Shown: positions 8,614 to 16,575 of the stretch, piece by piece
How the letters are laid out: every line of letters starts with the position of its first letter
How positions within the stretch are numbered: position 1 is the first letter of the stretch
Assembly (NCBI RefSeq): GCF_000024165.1
Contig: NC_013194.1
Location: 1,426,001 to 1,490,000, forward strand
Source of the DNA: Accumulibacter phosphatis
GTDB taxonomy: Bacteria; Pseudomonadota; Gammaproteobacteria; Burkholderiales; Rhodocyclaceae
Length of the DNA stretch: 64,000 nucleotides
Reading direction: 5' to 3'
Notes under the pieces: generated by a model
What the model saw: only the letters and a program-made list of their open reading frames with translations
What the model was told of the DNA's origin: nothing
The model's database searches: none
Translations under genes and position numbers: made by a program

Positions 8614-9000
8614 CTATCTGTAGCCCGGCATTCGCGGCGGCGGACTGGAAGCCTGATTCGGAACCTGAGCGAGAATGCACAGGATGCCAGCCGCGTCGGC
8701 AGCGCCGCCGAACGACCCAGCCAGGGAATTGGCGTAGTCGTTCCGGGTTACTTCTCCGTTGTAGAAACGCGATGTCACGTCCAGGAAATAGGCGTCCTGA
8801 ATCAGGTCGGAGCCGATGCTTCTGCTGCCGATGCGCTCCGTACCGCATGTGTTCTGCACCTGGTCCAGGAATGCTTCGTAGCGTGGGTCTGGCCGCCACG
8901 CATCGGCAGCACAGGCGCTGACAACGACAGCAAGCAGGGTGGCGAGCAGCGCCCCTCCGGGTGGTCGAACGCGGGATGACGGGTAGTCGTGATGGGTCAT
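8614..9000 (-). CDS. Hypothetical lipoprotein, 128 aa
   Basis: Family not recognised. A hydrophobic N-terminal stretch (GALLATLLAVVVSACA) ends at a lipobox Cys near residue 30. The mature region has a mixed helical pattern (DPRYEAFLDQVQNTCGTERI) with a second Cys and a third near the C-terminus, which could form a disulfide, and a Pro/Arg-rich tail. It precedes the 180-residue lipoprotein gene on the same strand with a gap of about 210 bp. Outer-membrane or periplasmic attachment is inferred from the lipobox alone. Confidence 0.65.
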   Translation of the reverse strand: MTHHDYPSSRVRPPGGALLATLLAVVVSACAADAWRPDPRYEAFLDQVQNTCGTERIGSRSIGSDLIQDAYFLDVTSRFYNGEVTRNDYANSLAGSFGGAADAAGILCILAQVPNQASSPPPRMPGYR

Positions 9001-9101
9001 GATCGTAGGGGAGCCGCAAGTGTCAATGTAATGTCGCCTCGTGGCGATCCGGGGGGCAGCGTGCCGGCGGGTGGCGCGCTGCCCGGCGACCGCCTCGCGG
9101 C

Positions 9102-9545
9102 CTAGCGCGAAACGACCCGTGCGCCGTCGCCGTAGCCTTCGATATATACGCGCTGGCCCTGGAAGAGATTTGGATTGACGGGTTGCGTGATCGATACCAG
9201 GACACCGTTGCTGGCGCGGACGATGATCTGCTGACCCGGGACCGGCTGGTCGTACTTCTTCTGGATCTCGTTGCCCGCGAAAGCGCCGCCAATGGCTCCA
9301 GCCACCATCGCAACGTCGCGCCCGGTACCGGCACCGATCAGACTGCCGATGCCGACCCCGGCCAGGCCACCGACCACCGCGCCGACCCCCGAATGATGAT
9401 TGCTGGGCAGTTGAACCATCGTGATCTGTTCGATGACGCCGGTGCGGATCTGGACTTCACCGGCTTGCTGTCCGGGGGCCGCGCAAGCGGCAAGGACGAC
9501 GGCCAGCACCAGGGCCGAGAGGTAAGAGGCAGTCTTTCGGAACAT
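9102..9545 (-). CDS. SlyB-like glycine-zipper outer-membrane lipoprotein
   Basis: Lipoprotein of 147 residues. Signal peptide plus lipobox LAACA near residue 20, then a glycine-zipper two-helix segment (about 55-95: GGLAGVGIGSLIGAGTGRD, AGAIGGAFAGNEI) and a C-terminal β-rich part with IIVRASNGVLVSITQ. This is the architecture of SlyB/Pcp-type proteins, which support outer-membrane integrity. The start at 9545 has an upstream AAGGAGA ribosome binding site. Single gene in the exported-protein stretch downstream of tRNA-Gly. Confidence 0.85.
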   Translation of the reverse strand: MFRKTASYLSALVLAVVLAACAAPGQQAGEVQIRTGVIEQITMVQLPSNHHSGVGAVVGGLAGVGIGSLIGAGTGRDVAMVAGAIGGAFAGNEIQKKYDQPVPGQQIIVRASNGVLVSITQPVNPNLFQGQRVYIEGYGDGARVVSR

Positions 9546-9907
9546 CGAGGTCTCCTTGAAGGGGTTTGGTTGGGGTTGGTATAGCGCGTGTCGCTGGCTT
9601 CGTCGGTTACCGGCCCGACAAACGGCGCGTGTCGGAAGCCGTCGGGTCCAGCGACATGGCGAGCGTGTTGGGAACTGGCCGGGCGCATTCCCACTGTGGT
9701 CGCCGCCGAGACGTGGTCGACCGCTGGTGAATGCCGCCAGGCCAAGGATATCGCCGTGGTCTGCACCCGGGTGAGTTGGCTAAGCACGCGGCTGGCGCGC
9801 AAACCAGAGCGGCCATGAGTATCGCGGCTCGCGCCGTTGCCGTCAATCGCTCGCGCCTGAGTGAACTGGACTCGATGAACTGTGGCTTGCCGGGCTGGCC
9901 GTCGCGA
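9546..9907. other. Gap without a convincing gene
   Basis: 362 bp. A minus-strand frame (9607-9936) has a short hydrophobic stretch (ILMAALVCAPAACLA), but its remainder is Arg/Pro/Ser-rich and it overlaps the next gene; I do not call it. Confidence 0.5.
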
Positions 9908-10162
9908 TCACCGACAGACACGGACACCGTTGACATAGCGGCAACCGGCAGCCGGGGCGACCACTACCGCTCTCGGCGCCGGCGCGACGACCACGGCCTT
10001 CGGTGCCGGCGCAACCGCAACCGGCTTGCGGGCGACGACCGCACCGTTGGGTCCTGCACAGCCGGCCCGATAGACGCCGTTGGCGCAGGTAACCGCGTCG
10101 GCTTTGGTGACGGCGGCCATCATCACCAAGGCGGCACTGAGGGACATGACAATAGTCTTCAT
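9908..10162 (-). CDS. Small secreted protein with Val/Ala/Pro repeats, 84 aa
   Basis: Starts at ATG 10162, preceded by a GGAGAAAC-type ribosome binding site. Residues 1-23 (MKTIVMSLSAALVMMAAVTK...) are a signal peptide. The mature part opens with a Cys motif CANGVYRAGCAGPNGAVVA, continues with two repeats of APAPKAVVVAPAPRAVVV, and closes with a second Cys pair CRYVNGVRVC. I recall short proteins of this pattern in rhizobia and other proteobacteria, all uncharacterised. Four cysteines suggest two disulfides in the periplasm. No functional neighbours. Confidence 0.7.
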   Translation of the reverse strand: MKTIVMSLSAALVMMAAVTKADAVTCANGVYRAGCAGPNGAVVARKPVAVAPAPKAVVVAPAPRAVVVAPAAGCRYVNGVRVCR

Positions 10163-10265
10163 CGTGTTTCTCCGGTGGTATCCGCTCGCCCGAGAGGCGA
10201 CCACGGATCAGGTCACAAAAAGGGGGCCCGTCGGGCTTCGACGGGATGCAGGCCGAGCGCGGCAG

Positions 10266-10602
10266 TCAACATTGTAGTCCTACAGCCACGTTGCGCACCT
10301 CGTTCGCCTGCAGGCCGTAGTGGGCGAGGACGCGGGCGATTAGGATGGTCCTGACGCCCATCTCGGTGATGCCGGTGTTCATGGCGTCGAACGAGTTCTT
10401 GGCCGAGCCGACGAACAAGCCGCGAACGACGGCGGCTATGGTGGCAACGAGGCCCGCACCCAGCCTCACGGTCTCCGTTGAGTCACTGCTCAGGTGATGC
10501 TGCGGGAAGGCCACGCTCAGGAACAAGCCGAGTAATGCACCGGCCGCCCGGAATGCCGATGAAGGCGATCAACGCGATCAACGCGATCAGCGCTATGGCC
10601 AT
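10266..10602 (-). pseudogene. Frameshifted N-terminal remnant of a DUF4239 (bestrophin-like) membrane protein
   Basis: The intact frame begins at ATG 10602 with a Leu/Ile/Ala helix (ALIALIALIAF, from a three-times-repeated 9-bp unit). After about 18 residues it shifts; the continuation in another frame reads GLFLSVAFPQHHLSSDSTET, then VRLGAGLVATIAAVVRGLFV and SAKNSFDAMNTGITEM, which is the conserved N-terminal region of DUF4239 proteins. The frame then stops after VLAHYGLQANEVRN, where normal proteins continue for well over 100 residues. So there is at least one frameshift plus a C-terminal truncation. Confidence 0.7.
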
Positions 10603-10953
10603 TGAACTCACGGAGCGCTCTCCCCTTTGACCGTTTCAGTTTTTCCACACCAAGTACGCATCGAATACATCGACCTCTGCTTCGCCGGGAGACGGCCACC
10701 AGCGTCGAGGTGTTTGCCGCTCTTTTCGGTTGTTCTGGCGCCGTGTGTTCAACCGCGCGCTCGCGCACTGGGAAGATATTCACCGGAGACCTGGCGGCAG
10801 CGCTCCCGAGCCTGGGCCTCGCTGGGGTATCGACAGCGGCCACGCAGAACTGGTCGAAAAAAATGGCGCCGCGCACACGAAATGCATATAGTGTGGCGGC
10901 GCGCAGGCTCGTCAGCGCGCGTGTCCATCAATTCCAGAGATGAGGAGTAGATC
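10603..10953. other. Gap without a recognised gene
   Basis: 351 bp between the DUF4239 remnant and the next plus-strand gene. No family, RNA gene or clear hairpin was seen. The segment GAGGAGTAGATC just before 10954 is the ribosome binding site of the following gene. Confidence 0.5.
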
Positions 10954-11238
10954 ATGACCAAACGCTATTGGCTGTTGGCCGCCGTGCCGGCCGTCTTTTT
11001 TGCCGGCGTCAGTTTTGCGCAGTTTCCGATCCTCGACATGATCGCCGGCAAGGTCGTCGAGAAGTACCAGCAATCGAGTTGCGAGCAGTTATGGATCAAG
11101 AAGGGTGAACCGAAGTCGCCGCAGGTGCAGGAAGCCGTTGCGAGGCTGCGCGCCGATCCGGCGATGCGCACGGAGTTCATCAACCGGGTGGCGGGTCCGA
11201 TCGCCAACAAGATGTTCGAATGCGGGATGATCCCGTAA
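10954..11238 (+). CDS. Small secreted hypothetical protein, 94 aa
   Basis: The first 23 residues (MTKRYWLLAAVPAVFFAGVS) form a signal peptide cut near FAQ. The mature part is helical with two Cys (QQSCEQLWIKKG and KMFECGMIP) that could pair, around a conserved-looking core PQVQEAVARLRADPAMRTEF. I recall similar short periplasmic proteins in betaproteobacteria with no assigned function. It lies 46 bp upstream of the DUF2092 gene on the same strand and may be co-transcribed with the exported-protein group up to 12.9 kb. Confidence 0.7.
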   Translation: MTKRYWLLAAVPAVFFAGVSFAQFPILDMIAGKVVEKYQQSSCEQLWIKKGEPKSPQVQEAVARLRADPAMRTEFINRVAGPIANKMFECGMIP

Positions 11239-11284
11239 CTTAGGGTCGCCCGCTTGTCGGTTCGATTGAAGGAGGAGAAACTTG

Positions 11285-12202
11285 ATGATCCCGTACCAAT
11301 ACTTTGGCCGCGCCGTGCTGCTCGCCGTGGCCATTCTTTTTGCCGGCGGCGCCAACGCGCAGCCGTCAGCGAGCGCGCCGACAGCCGGCAAGGCAGCGAA
11401 AGCGGCCACTACCAAGGCGTCGAGCAAAGCGGTGGCGCCCGCGCCCAAGCCGGAACTCGAAGCCAAGGCGATTGACTTGCTGAAAGCGACGAGCGAGCGT
11501 CTGGCAGCGGCACGTTCGCTGTCGTTCACGGCGGTGGTGACCTACGAAAGCCCGAGTCGCATTGGCCCCGCGCTGGCCTATACGACGATGTCCGAGGTGG
11601 TCATGCAGCGGCCCGACAAGCTGCGCGTGATCACGCTCGGCGACGGACCGGCGTCGGAGTTCTATTACGATGGCAAGACGATGACGGCGTTCGCCCCGGC
11701 CGAGAATCTGGTCGCTGTCACGGCGGCGCCGCCGACGATCGATGCCACACTCAAAGCGGCTTTCGACAGCGCGGCAATCTACTTTCCGTTCAGCGATGTG
11801 GTGCTTGCCGATCCCTACAGGGCACTCGCCGAGGGCCTGACCGTCGCCTTCTACGTCGGCCAGTCCAAGGTCATCGGCGGAACGACGACCGACATGGTGG
11901 CCCTGGTCAACGACAATGTGTTCGTGCAGATCTGGATTGGCGCCGAGGACAAGCTGCCGCGCATGCTGCGCGCCGTCTTTCGCAGGGATCCGCTGCGCCT
12001 GCGCCACCAGATGGAACTGTCCAACTGGAAGCTTGATCCAGTGGTGGCTGCGGACACGTTCACCTCGACCAAGTTCGCCGGCGCGGTCCCGATCGCTTTT
12101 GCTCACCCGGGTGGCTCGGCGGCGAGCGGCTTTCGGCCGCCGGCGAAGGCCAAGCCTGCCGGCAAGCCAGCGGCCAAGCCGCAGCCCACGAAGACCCCTT
12201 GA
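11285..12202 (+). CDS. DUF2092-family periplasmic protein
   Basis: 305 residues from ATG 11285 with an AGGAGGAG ribosome binding site. A signal peptide (LLAVAILFAGGANAQ) is followed by an Ala/Lys/Pro linker (25-60) and then the DUF2092 domain: LSFTAVVTYES, VVMQRPDKLRV, FYYDGKTMTAFAPAENL and a C-terminal LPRMLRAVFRRDP segment. The fold resembles LolA/LppX lipoprotein carriers, so a role in moving a hydrophobic envelope component is plausible by family. A second Ala/Lys/Pro-rich tail ends the protein. It is followed after 12 bp by a repeat protein and then, convergently, by a large Gly-rich lipoprotein, so the three may act together. Confidence 0.8.
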   Translation: MIPYQYFGRAVLLAVAILFAGGANAQPSASAPTAGKAAKAATTKASSKAVAPAPKPELEAKAIDLLKATSERLAAARSLSFTAVVTYESPSRIGPALAYTTMSEVVMQRPDKLRVITLGDGPASEFYYDGKTMTAFAPAENLVAVTAAPPTIDATLKAAFDSAAIYFPFSDVVLADPYRALAEGLTVAFYVGQSKVIGGTTTDMVALVNDNVFVQIWIGAEDKLPRMLRAVFRRDPLRLRHQMELSNWKLDPVVAADTFTSTKFAGAVPIAFAHPGGSAASGFRPPAKAKPAGKPAAKPQPTKTP

Positions 12203-12214
12203 GGAGATCGAACC

Positions 12215-12907
12215 ATGAAATCGACGATCATCGGCATGGCCGTGGCGCTTGGCGTCGCGCTGCCTAGCGGCCCGGCTGCGGCCTGGGCGAGCGCCAATCG
12301 TTTTGGCGGCAGTACCGAGCACGTTCCGGGTGCCACCGAGCACTCCAACGCTTTTGGCGGCAGCTCGGCACATGCCTACGGTGAAGGAACGGAACACACC
12401 AACATGTATGGGGGCAGTTCGGCGCACGCCTGGGGCGGCGGCACCGAGCATACCAATGCGTACGGTGGCAGCACCTACGGGGCTTACGGGGCAGGCGCCG
12501 TGCACACGACATCCTACGGGGCCGCTGCCTATCGCCCGCCCGCCTACCCGGCAGCGCCCGTTTACGCGCCGTACCATCCGCCCGTCGCCGTACCGTACTA
12601 CTCGTCCGGTTGCTACAACTGCGCTGGCGCAGCCGCTGCCGGCGCTGTGGTGGGCATGGCCGCCGGTGCGGCTGTCGCCTCGGCAAACACCGCTGCGGCC
12701 AGTGCCAATGCGTACTCTTCGGGTTACGCTGCCGGCAGCGTCAACACCGCGGCGGCTTACGCCGTCGGTGTGAACTACGCCGCGTTGCCCCCGGGGGCTG
12801 CCGCCATTTCCCGCAACGGCACGACCTACTACCTCCTCGGGAATACCTGGTTCCTGCCAGCCTATGGCGCCAACGGCGTCTACTACCGCGTCGTGCCGAC
12901 GCCCTGA
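12215..12907 (+). CDS. Secreted Gly/Ser/His repeat protein, 230 aa
   Basis: Signal peptide (about 1-24, ending AAAWA), then a repeat zone (27-95) built from a unit like FGGSSAHAYGEGTEHTN repeated about three times with variation, then a Pro/Tyr-rich linker, a Gly/Ala hydrophobic stretch with CYNC (about 130-155), and a C-terminal β-rich part (GTTYYLLGNTWFLPAY). The last part resembles the tail of the neighbouring Gly-rich lipoprotein's repeated YYxLxxxxWF elements. Function unknown; a surface or matrix role is inferred from the repeats. It follows the DUF2092 gene by 12 bp with its own GAGGAGATCG binding site. Confidence 0.75.
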   Translation: MKSTIIGMAVALGVALPSGPAAAWASANRFGGSTEHVPGATEHSNAFGGSSAHAYGEGTEHTNMYGGSSAHAWGGGTEHTNAYGGSTYGAYGAGAVHTTSYGAAAYRPPAYPAAPVYAPYHPPVAVPYYSSGCYNCAGAAAAGAVVGMAAGAAVASANTAAASANAYSSGYAAGSVNTAAAYAVGVNYAALPPGAAAISRNGTTYYLLGNTWFLPAYGANGVYYRVVPTP

Positions 12908-12927
12908 GTCCCCGGCGCGCCGTCTTG

Positions 12928-12956
12928 CCGGTACAGGCCTCGGCAGCCTGTACCGG
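12928..12956. terminator. Bidirectional terminator-like hairpin
   Basis: Perfect 11-bp stem (12928-12938 with 12946-12956) and a 7-base loop, between two convergent genes ending at 12907 (+) and 13012 (-). The T-tract is weak. Confidence 0.6.
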
Positions 12957-13011
12957 ACTTCTCGCCATTGCGCGGGATCCGGCGACTGACGGCGCCGGTG
13001 CAAAGGAGCCG

Positions 13012-13218
13012 CTAGCGCCTGCCGCCGAAGCGGCCACCAAAACCGCCGCCGCCGAAGCGGCCACCAAAACCGCCGCCGCCGAAGCGGCCGCCGAAGCCGC
13101 CACCGCCAAAGCGGTCTCCACCGCCGAAACCGCCGCCGCCAAACCGATCCGCGCCGCCGAAACCGCCGCCGCCAAATCGGTCGGCACCGCCAAAGCCGTC
13201 ACCACCAAAGCGGTCGCC
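13012..13218. repeat. Imperfect tandem repeats encoding the Gly/Phe/Arg tail
   Basis: Units of about 24-30 bp (GCCGCCGCCGAAGCGG and close variants on the plus strand) encode the C-terminal GGGGFGG(A)DRF repeats. Such arrays change length by slippage. Confidence 0.8.
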
Positions 13219-15657
13219 GCCACTTCCCCAGCCACTCGCACGGCTGTCCGCGTTACTGCGCGCTTGTTGCTCGCGATCGGCCCAGGAGGTGTCGCCGGCG
13301 GCTGACTGCCAACCCGCCGAGCTGTGTTGCTGCCAGCCGCCATCGGTGCTGCGGTAGGCATTGCCGTCGGCGCCGGCATAGTGGTTGCCGAACAGCCCGC
13401 TGGACGTGTAGCTCTTGGTTTGTCCGGTCCTCGCATCGTAGGCGGTCGTGGTGTGCTGGGCACCGACGCCCTCGGGGCCGGCGGTCGCCGCGGTCGTCTT
13501 GGACACCGAACTGCCGCCGGGGCCGGTGGCCGACACGCTCGAGGCGTAGCCGCGCTGTCCGGTTTCGCTATTGTAGGCTCCGCCGCGCGCGACGTTACCG
13601 GTCGTGCCGCCGGGCGTGTCGAACGTCCGATCGTAGCCCCGTTGCGCTTCCCCGGTATACGGGTTGTAGCTGCGGCCCGCCGCATACGAGCCGGTGGTTC
13701 CCGTGCGCTGGTTCGCGTAGCTCCCGGTGGCCGTCGTGCCGACCCGGCCATCGGCAGACGCGTACCAGCTCCGGCTGCCGGAATAGACGGTGTTGCCCCA
13801 GTGCCCATAGACGCTGGCACTGGTTGAGCCGCAGCACGGATAGCCCCAATAGCCGGGGTGGTAGTAGGCGCCGCCCCAGTACGGTGCCGCCCAGGCGGCG
13901 GTCGCCAGACCGAGGCCGAAGCCGAAGCCGAAGCCGACGTAGGGGTTGTAGATCGGCGCCGCGGCCAGACCCCAGGTGTAAGGTGCGGCGTACCACACCG
14001 AGCCCACCCACGGCACGTAGTTGTAGCCGGTGCCATAGACGACGACGCCATCAGGTGCCACGACGGTGCCGAGATAACCCGGTGTATAGCCGACGTAGAC
14101 GACCTCGCTGCTGGCGCCATAGACCTGGACGTAGGTCACGTAATGCAGCGGTGAACTGGCCGGGATGTCATAGATGACGCTCGGTACGCTGGTGGCGACT
14201 CGCCACGGGCCGGTGAGACCGGCGGCAGTGAACCAGACGCCCGCCTGGACCGCATAGTAGCTGTTCGGTGCCACCAGGATGATCGGCACGTCGGCGTTGC
14301 GCACGTACTGCAGCGACGTTCCGGCGATGGCCGCGAACTGCGGCGCGCCATCGAATACCGGCGTGAACCGGGGGCCGTTGCTCAGCGGCACGGTGGCAGT
14401 CTGCGGGATCGAGTTGGCGATCAGGGCTTCCTGCGCCTGCGGCGTCCCGGCTACCGAGGGCAGGACGACGCCGGCGGGCGCGCTCTTGGGAATGCGGCTG
14501 AAGTCGGCGGGCAGGGCAGTCGATGGAACGTGGGCCCACGGCCCGCTCAGCGCGGCGGCGCGGTACCAGCGCCCCGACAGGAGCGTGTAGTAGTCGTTGT
14601 TGGCCGTATTGACGAGCACGTCGGCGGTCGTGTTCTCCGCCCACAGCAGGCCAGTGCCGGTGATCGGGATGAAGTTCGGCTGACCTTTGAAGACGATCAG
14701 TTCCGCCGGAACCTGGCTGACGTAGATCGTTGGCACGCCGGTTTTCAAGGATGGCTTCGGGTTTGCTTGCGGGCCGCCATCGAGCAGGTCCACGCTCCCC
14801 TGGCCGGCCAGTTGCCGGGCTAGGTCGTTCAGCCCGAACGGAGCACTGGACGGGCCCGTCCACGGGCCTTCCAGCGAGCCGGCCGACAGCCAGCCGTCGA
14901 AAACGTGCAGGTACCAGGTGCTGTCCCGTTTGCTCCGGATGATCAGCGCCTGGGTATTGATCACCCGCTCGAAGCGCGTGTTCGGGACAGCCTGGATACT
15001 GGGTGTGCCATCGATCGGCACGAGGATCGCCGGGGTGTCGCTGACGATCACGCGCGGTGGATCGTTATTGACCTGTACCGGGCGTGGTTTCACCGTCTGC
15101 GAGGCGGCGAGTGCGCCCTGCAGCAGGTCGAGCGACATCGTCGCCAGCACGGCCGGCAACTGGGTGCGCAACTGCTGCACGTAGGCGAGCCCAGTGTCGG
15201 CGACGGTCGGGAACTTGCCCTCCGTCAGGGTGAGATCCTCCAGCGAGACGGTTCGCGTCAGGCGATCGACGCCGGTGCGCGCGCTGCCCCAGATCACACC
15301 GAAGGTTTCGCCACTCGAGCCCGTCTCCTTGATCGACACGGCTGCACGGAAGCTGAGCTGGTTACCCTGCCAGCTGTTGATCTGGGGCAGATAGACGAGT
15401 GCCGTGGCGCCGGCCAGCGTGACTGGGCGCGGCCACGGATCGCGGAGAGCCTCTGGCACCGTAGATGCTGGCGCGTTGGAGGCTCTATCCGTTGTGGGTG
15501 GGCTATCGAGGCTGGGGTTGACGTCAAACTGCTGCGTGGAAGGGTTGAGGGCCGGAGAGTCTGGGAATGATCCGGATGGCGAAGTGGTACAGCCAATCGG
15601 GCCTACAGCCGCGAGGCTGAGCAGGCAGGCGAGGAGGCGAGGTTCGGGCACGTTCAT
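13012..15657 (-). CDS. Large lipoprotein with YY-x-W modules and Gly/Phe/Arg-rich tail, 881 aa
   Basis: From ATG 15657: a lipoprotein signal (LLACLLSLAAVGPIGC, Cys near 23), a Ser/Pro linker, then an N-terminal domain starting WPRPVTLAGATALVYLPQIN. I remember this segment from proteins labelled 'carbohydrate-binding family V/XII', although binding is unproven. In the middle, three modules each carry a pattern such as TANNDYYTLLSGRWYRAAAL or NSYYAVQAGVWFTAAGLTGP. A Gly/Tyr region (VGFGFGFGLGLA) and a long Ser/Thr/Gly passenger-like part follow. The last 70 residues are near-perfect repeats of GGGGFGG with DRF or RF. Lipid-anchored surface protein is the inference. It converges with the DUF2092 group. 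Confidence 0.75.
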   Translation of the reverse strand: MNVPEPRLLACLLSLAAVGPIGCTTSPSGSFPDSPALNPSTQQFDVNPSLDSPPTTDRASNAPASTVPEALRDPWPRPVTLAGATALVYLPQINSWQGNQLSFRAAVSIKETGSSGETFGVIWGSARTGVDRLTRTVSLEDLTLTEGKFPTVADTGLAYVQQLRTQLPAVLATMSLDLLQGALAASQTVKPRPVQVNNDPPRVIVSDTPAILVPIDGTPSIQAVPNTRFERVINTQALIIRSKRDSTWYLHVFDGWLSAGSLEGPWTGPSSAPFGLNDLARQLAGQGSVDLLDGGPQANPKPSLKTGVPTIYVSQVPAELIVFKGQPNFIPITGTGLLWAENTTADVLVNTANNDYYTLLSGRWYRAAALSGPWAHVPSTALPADFSRIPKSAPAGVVLPSVAGTPQAQEALIANSIPQTATVPLSNGPRFTPVFDGAPQFAAIAGTSLQYVRNADVPIILVAPNSYYAVQAGVWFTAAGLTGPWRVATSVPSVIYDIPASSPLHYVTYVQVYGASSEVVYVGYTPGYLGTVVAPDGVVVYGTGYNYVPWVGSVWYAAPYTWGLAAAPIYNPYVGFGFGFGLGLATAAWAAPYWGGAYYHPGYWGYPCCGSTSASVYGHWGNTVYSGSRSWYASADGRVGTTATGSYANQRTGTTGSYAAGRSYNPYTGEAQRGYDRTFDTPGGTTGNVARGGAYNSETGQRGYASSVSATGPGGSSVSKTTAATAGPEGVGAQHTTTAYDARTGQTKSYTSSGLFGNHYAGADGNAYRSTDGGWQQHSSAGWQSAAGDTSWADREQQARSNADSRASGWGSGGDRFGGDGFGGADRFGGGGFGGADRFGGGGFGGGDRFGGGGFGGRFGGGGFGGRFGGGGFGGRFGGRR

Positions 15658-15707
15658 CGTCTTGAGTATCCTTTTCTTGCGGGGAAATGACGTGGGGGAG
15701 AAAGGCG

Positions 15708-15732
15708 AAGTCCAAAGTCCAAAGTCCAAAGT
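15708..15732. repeat. Heptanucleotide tandem repeat
   Basis: AAGTCCA three times from 15708 to 15728 plus a partial fourth unit, in the intergenic region between the minus-strand Gly-rich lipoprotein gene and the plus-strand OmpA-type gene. Confidence 0.85.
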
Positions 15733-15943
15733 TTACTACGTGGGTGGCGGTGGGCGTGCTCCATGCCGATCGGCCGGAGACCTGCGTGCCGCTTGTGCAA
15801 GGCGAAGGCGCGGTCCGTGTCGAGCTCGCAGTGAAGAAGTTTGCCGGCGGACGGCCGGCCAACTTTGCTAGACTATCAGCGCTTGGTCACTCGCCATCGG
15901 CAGTACGAGCCGCGTCAAATGCCCCACTTTCCAGGAGAATTTC

Positions 15944-16513
15944 ATGAATGCGAGAATCGTTTTTCCCTTGTTGCTGGTTGCCTCGCTGAGCGCCTGTGTG
16001 TCCCAAAGTACTTACAAGCAGGAAGTCCAGCAAGTCGATACCCTGTCGGTCCAGAACAAGGCCTATGCGCAGCTTACCCAGCAGTTGCAGACAGAGATTC
16101 AGGCAGACCAGGTGAAAATCAAGCAGCTCGAGGGGCGTCTGACCGTGACGCTGGTCGACGAAATCGTCTTCTCGTCGGGTAGCGCAGAAATGAACATGAA
16201 GGGACGTGCGACGATCGACAAGATCGTCGGCACCTTGCAGAACGCGGCCGGCAAGCGCATCGTCGTCGAAGGCTATACCGACAACACGCCGATCGGCCCG
16301 GGTTTGCGGTCCCGTTACCCGACCAACTGGGAACTGTCGACGGCGCGCGCCTGTGATGTGGTGCGCTACCTGCAGGCGGCGGGCATAGACCCCGTTCGGC
16401 TGGAAGCGGCAGGCTTTGGCGAATATCAGCCCGTGGCGGCCAACGATACGCCGGCCGGCCGCAGCCAGAACCGTCGCATCGACATCGTCCTGATGGACAT
16501 GGGCCTGAAATAG
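15944..16513 (+). CDS. OmpA-family peptidoglycan-binding lipoprotein
   Basis: 189 residues. A signal peptide with lipobox LSAC (Cys18) anchors it to the membrane. A helical, possibly coiled-coil segment (about 25-65: VQQVDTLSVQNKAYAQLTQQ) precedes the OmpA/MotB C-terminal domain (75-187), with EIVFSSGSAEMNMKGRATID, VVEGYTDNTPIGPGL and the peptidoglycan-contact tail SQNRRIDIVL. It is expected to tie the outer membrane to murein. An AGGAGAATTTC binding site precedes ATG 15944. It is convergent with cardiolipin synthase. Confidence 0.88.
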   Translation: MNARIVFPLLLVASLSACVSQSTYKQEVQQVDTLSVQNKAYAQLTQQLQTEIQADQVKIKQLEGRLTVTLVDEIVFSSGSAEMNMKGRATIDKIVGTLQNAAGKRIVVEGYTDNTPIGPGLRSRYPTNWELSTARACDVVRYLQAAGIDPVRLEAAGFGEYQPVAANDTPAGRSQNRRIDIVLMDMGLK

Positions 16514-16575
16514 TCAGTCGCCGCGAGCCCGCCGCCGATCATCTGGGCCAGGCGTAGCGTGCTGGGCCACCGGCG

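Noticed and set aside
9607..9936. Minus-strand frame with a signal-like stretch
   Set aside because: The remainder is Arg/Pro/Ser-rich, it overlaps the next gene and has no ribosome binding site.
13012..13218. Regular repeats considered as a CRISPR array
   Set aside because: Units are coding, short and contiguous without unique spacers; no cas genes in the window.
12610..13305. Plus-strand frame with AAAEAATKTAAAEAA repeats
   Set aside because: It is the reverse reading of the Gly-rich tail repeats of the 881-residue lipoprotein; the Ala/Lys repeats are a by-product.
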